Shown: positions 62,016-64,000 of the stretch, in pieces
Layout: every line of letters starts with the position of its first letter
Position numbering within the stretch: the stretch's first letter is position 1
DNA from: Chlorobiota bacterium
GTDB lineage: Bacteria; Bacteroidota; Bacteroidia; Bacteroidales; JAADGE01
Assembly (NCBI GenBank): GCA_013152535.1
Contig: JAADGE010000013.1
Span: 55,393 to 119,392 of the forward strand
Length of the DNA: 64,000 nucleotides
Reading direction: 5' to 3'
Program-made: the position numbers and the translations under genes
The notes under the pieces: model-generated
Told to the model about the DNA's origin: nothing
Seen by the model: only the letters and a program-made list of their open reading frames with translations
Database searches by the model: none

Positions 62016-62779
62016 AAACAACAATAATCTTATTACTACTGTTTTCCTGTCGGGAATCTTCCGATAAATATATTTTATATCCTGACAGTACAAATTACGA
62101 ATATAAGCTTCTTAATAACGGTTTGTTAAAAGTAATTCGGTTTTTCCCAAATACAAAAGATACTTCTAATATTTATTTTTTTAATAAAAATAAATTAAGA
62201 GACAGTATATCATATTACTTTGATATTGACGGAAATTTGAGTAGTACCGTGAAATATAAAAATGGTAATAATATTAAACTTCTTACTTATTTTTATAAGA
62301 ACGGCAATATAAAAAATGAATGTAAATTTTATAAAGACAAATTCGTTGTTGGTGATGATAAGTATTATTACAAAAACGGAAACCTTAAAGCCATTAAAGA
62401 ATACTTGTTATACAAGGACAGTATACAATACTTAAATAATGAACTCTATTATGATGATTCCGGAGATATAAATAAAGACAGTTCTTTTTATTTTAAGCTT
62501 TTAACCAAAAAAGATACCGTTTCCTTAAATGATAGTCTGAGGGTCGGATTTAATATTATTAAACCGAAACATACAAGAATATTTGCATTTTATGGTTCCA
62601 TTGAAAATTATTTCGGTAAAAAATTACCGCCGGAATCACTTGTATTAAAGGATACGGTTTTTTACTTTAAACCTAGAAAAAAAGGAATTAACTTAATTGA
62701 AGTCGTAATAGTAGCTGGATTTGAACAAAATAAATATTCAAAAGTTTTTCTTAAAAAGAAGATTTTTGTAACGGAATAA
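62012..62779 (+). CDS. MORN-type lipoprotein 3, probable immunity protein
   Basis: A 255-residue lipoprotein (LLLLFSC lipobox) whose first 55 residues nearly equal those of 60138 (KYILYPDSTNYEYKLL, LLKVIRFFPNTKDTS). Repeats include YFYKNGNIKNECKF and YYYKNGNLKAIKEY; the C-terminal half differs from copy 1. It overlaps the tip C fragment by 4 nt, as copy 1 overlaps the longer tip. The pair was evidently duplicated together. Confidence 0.72.
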   Translation: MKTTIILLLLFSCRESSDKYILYPDSTNYEYKLLNNGLLKVIRFFPNTKDTSNIYFFNKNKLRDSISYYFDIDGNLSSTVKYKNGNNIKLLTYFYKNGNIKNECKFYKDKFVVGDDKYYYKNGNLKAIKEYLLYKDSIQYLNNELYYDDSGDINKDSSFYFKLLTKKDTVSLNDSLRVGFNIIKPKHTRIFAFYGSIENYFGKKLPPESLVLKDTVFYFKPRKKGINLIEVVIVAGFEQNKYSKVFLKKKIFVTE

Positions 62780-62780
62780 A

Positions 62781-63572
62781 ATGAAAACAACAATAATTTC
62801 TTTAATCTTATTACTACTGCTTTCTTGTCGGGAATCATCCGATATTAAAAAATATATCTTATATCCTGACAGCACAAATTACGAATATAAGCTTCTTAAA
62901 AACGGATTATTAAAAGTAATTCGTTTTTTCCCTGAAACAAAAGATACAAATGTTATTTATTTTTTAGATACGAAACGTAAAATAAAAGACAGCACATTAA
63001 CTTATTTTACCAAAGAAAGAAAAATTAAATACAGAACAACATACAGAGCCAATATGAAAATAAGAATATTTGCTTACTATTATGATAACGGAAAAATAAA
63101 AGGTAAAAAAGAAATTAATGATATTAAGCATAGAATAACAAAAACAACATATTACAAAAACGGTAAAATAAAAAATATTAGTGAAATAATTAAATATAAA
63201 GGTAAAGAATACGGGAATACAAAACGTGTTTATTATAAAAACGGAAAAATAAACAGAGACAGTTCTTTTTATGCTGAATTAATAACAGAAAAAGATACAA
63301 TTTCTATTGAAGATAGTTTGGTAATTAAATTTAAAATAATTGGACCCCAAAAAGGGTTTTATGTTCCCTATCTGGGAACGACAGAAGCTTTTTTAAGAAA
63401 AACCGATTATAAAAATGTGAAATATATCAGAACAAATGGTTATTTTGTTTTTAAGCCTAAACACTACGGTAAAAATAAAGTCAGCATTATTTTTGAATTA
63501 TATTCGTCAGAAAAACCGAATTCGTTTTTTTATAAAAGTTTAAAAGAAAAAACAATATATGTAAAAAGATGA
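62781..63572 (+). CDS. MORN-type lipoprotein 4, probable immunity protein
   Basis: A 263-residue lipoprotein (LLLLLSC lipobox), 1 bp after copy 3 and closest to it at the N-terminus (YILYPDSTNYEYKLLKNGL). Repeats are YYYDNGKIKGKKEI, TYYKNGKIKNISEI and VYYKNGKINRDS, then EKDTISIEDSLVIKFKII. It ends 20 bp before the second GC-rich repeat region, closing the array. Confidence 0.72.
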   Translation: MKTTIISLILLLLLSCRESSDIKKYILYPDSTNYEYKLLKNGLLKVIRFFPETKDTNVIYFLDTKRKIKDSTLTYFTKERKIKYRTTYRANMKIRIFAYYYDNGKIKGKKEINDIKHRITKTTYYKNGKIKNISEIIKYKGKEYGNTKRVYYKNGKINRDSSFYAELITEKDTISIEDSLVIKFKIIGPQKGFYVPYLGTTEAFLRKTDYKNVKYIRTNGYFVFKPKHYGKNKVSIIFELYSSEKPNSFFYKSLKEKTIYVKR

Positions 63573-63592
63573 ATATCCCCGTTTGCCAAAGG

Positions 63593-63628
63593 CTGTACAC
63601 TGTCCGGCGGACGGCTTTGCCGCCGTCG
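63593..63628 (+). repeat. GC-rich 36-bp repeat, copy 2
   Basis: 34 of 36 positions match 57900-57935. It stands just after the last lipoprotein gene, so the two copies bracket the cassettes from 58025 to 63572. Confidence 0.8.
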
Positions 63629-63681
63629 TTTTATTATAATAAATTTTAACTGTTAAAATACAAAGTGTTTTTTATTCGACC

Positions 63682-63783
63682 TATTGAAAATTGCGTTAAA
63701 AAAGAAAAGCTGTTTGAGCGACCGCAGGGAAGCGAGTTATTTTCTTTTAGCAGTTTTAACTAAATTTTAGCCTATTTTCAATA
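63682..63783 (+). repeat. Imperfect long inverted repeat of about 100 bp
   Basis: TATTGAAAAT (63682-63691) faces ATTTTCAATA (63774-63783); inside, GTTAAAA with TTTTAAC and AAGAAAA with TTTTCTT can extend the stem around a GC-richer loop (GAGCGACCGCAGGGAAGCGAG). Bulges separate the paired parts. It stands directly before the promoter of the new RHS tail. Confidence 0.6.
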
Positions 63784-63828
63784 AGTCTTGATTTTTTGTT
63801 TCTTTTTCATCAAGAAAAAAGAAAAAAT

Positions 63829-63836
63829 TATCTTTG
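63829..63836 (+). promoter_or_regulatory. -7 box TATCTTTG for the orphan RHS tail
   Basis: TATCTTTG, 6 bp before the ATG at 63843, implies a nearly leaderless transcript. Confidence 0.55.
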
Positions 63837-63842
63837 CAACAA

Positions 63843-64000
63843 ATGAACACCAAAGATGTCCAAGACCAAACTTTGTATCTTGATTACGGCTTCCGGCAAA
63901 CGGATGCCCAACTCGGCAGGAGGCATGTCGCAGATGCCATGGCAGAGAAATATTTTTCCGAAAGCCCGTATTCCTACGCCGGCAACGACCCGATAAATAA
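63843..64000 (+). CDS. Orphan RHS core tail (3' end outside window)
   Basis: From ATG 63843 the frame stays open to the window edge. After MNTKDV it encodes QDQTLYLDYGFRQTDAQLGR and then YFSESPYSYAGNDPIN, the last part of the RHS core as in 56468-56610. Differences include LGRR for LGRW and some silent changes. It lacks the shell and a signal peptide. Presumably a new tip follows beyond the edge. Such orphan tails can recombine with the intact RHS gene to swap tips; with its own -7 box this one might also be expressed. Confidence 0.75.
   Translation, partial: MNTKDVQDQTLYLDYGFRQTDAQLGRRHVADAMAEKYFSESPYSYAGNDPIN

Noticed and set aside
58125..63640. CRISPR array
   Set aside because: Repeats in this region are two to four copies of gene-sized or single 36-bp units without regular spacers.

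Overview
The window is about 64 kb of AT-rich DNA that reads as Bacteroidota, probably a free-living anaerobic or microaerophilic relative of Bacteroidales/Marinilabiliales. This is inferred from TAnnTTTG-type -7 promoter boxes with no obvious Shine-Dalgarno sequences, a type IX secretion (T9SS) C-terminal sorting domain, Bacteroidota-type RHS proteins, DUF4143 ATPases and a B12-dependent ribonucleotide reductase. No rRNA, tRNA or CRISPR array was seen.

Layout. (1) 1-6211: three tandem LolC/E-like ABC permeases, a DUF4143 ATPase gene that interrupts the run, a frameshifted LolD-like ATPase, and an outer-membrane barrel protein. (2) 6288-8889: two toxin-antitoxin modules of the DUF6922/AbiEii type around an APS kinase gene (cysC). 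In both modules the toxin start lies inside the antitoxin end with the same 46-nt overlap; antitoxin 1 is frameshifted. (3) 9105-34077: a surface-polysaccharide locus. It holds an ABC exporter (Wzm/Wzt), a sulfotransferase that could use PAPS made through CysC, an alpha-1,2-fucosyltransferase-like enzyme, a DegT aminotransferase with a NeuD/PglD-like acyltransferase, several glycosyltransferases, a UDP-GlcNAc 2-epimerase, a nucleotide-sugar epimerase, a polysaccharide deacetylase and a Wzy-like membrane protein. Inside it is an acyl-carrier module (MaoC-SDR fusion, FkbH-like HAD protein, acyl carrier protein, GNAT-like transferase) that probably makes and attaches a small acyl group to the glycan. 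Three more DUF4143 ATPases are embedded here; one follows a decayed copy of the start of the next glycosyltransferase gene. (4) 35509-48141: mostly housekeeping and hypothetical genes: DUF2461, DUF2147, threonine dehydrogenase-like SDR, class II ribonucleotide reductase, a MORN-like protein, a TPR membrane protein, GNAT, SDR, a membrane methyltransferase-like protein and hemW, whose start is split from its body by a 10-bp tandem duplication. (5) 48708-64000: a secreted SBBP-like T9SS protein, two large secreted RHS-type proteins that resemble a two-chain TcB/TcC shell, and an array of toxin-tip and immunity cassettes.

The RHS array is the most unusual part. A full RHS protein ends in a variable glycine-rich hydrophobic tip and is followed at once by a small multi-pass membrane protein. 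Downstream are a frameshifted paralog of that membrane protein, a fragment of the first tip, a second tip with its own membrane-protein partner, a chimera of an immunity-gene start with a third tip, four tandem paralogous MORN-type lipoproteins, a duplicated fragment of the third tip, and a new orphan RHS core tail with its own promoter-like box and ATG running off the window. GC-rich 36-bp repeats stand at both ends of the downstream array.

At least four small frame-breaking changes occur in the window (lolD, antitoxin 1, hemW, one immunity paralog). They may be real decay or switching, or in part sequencing error; raw reads would decide.
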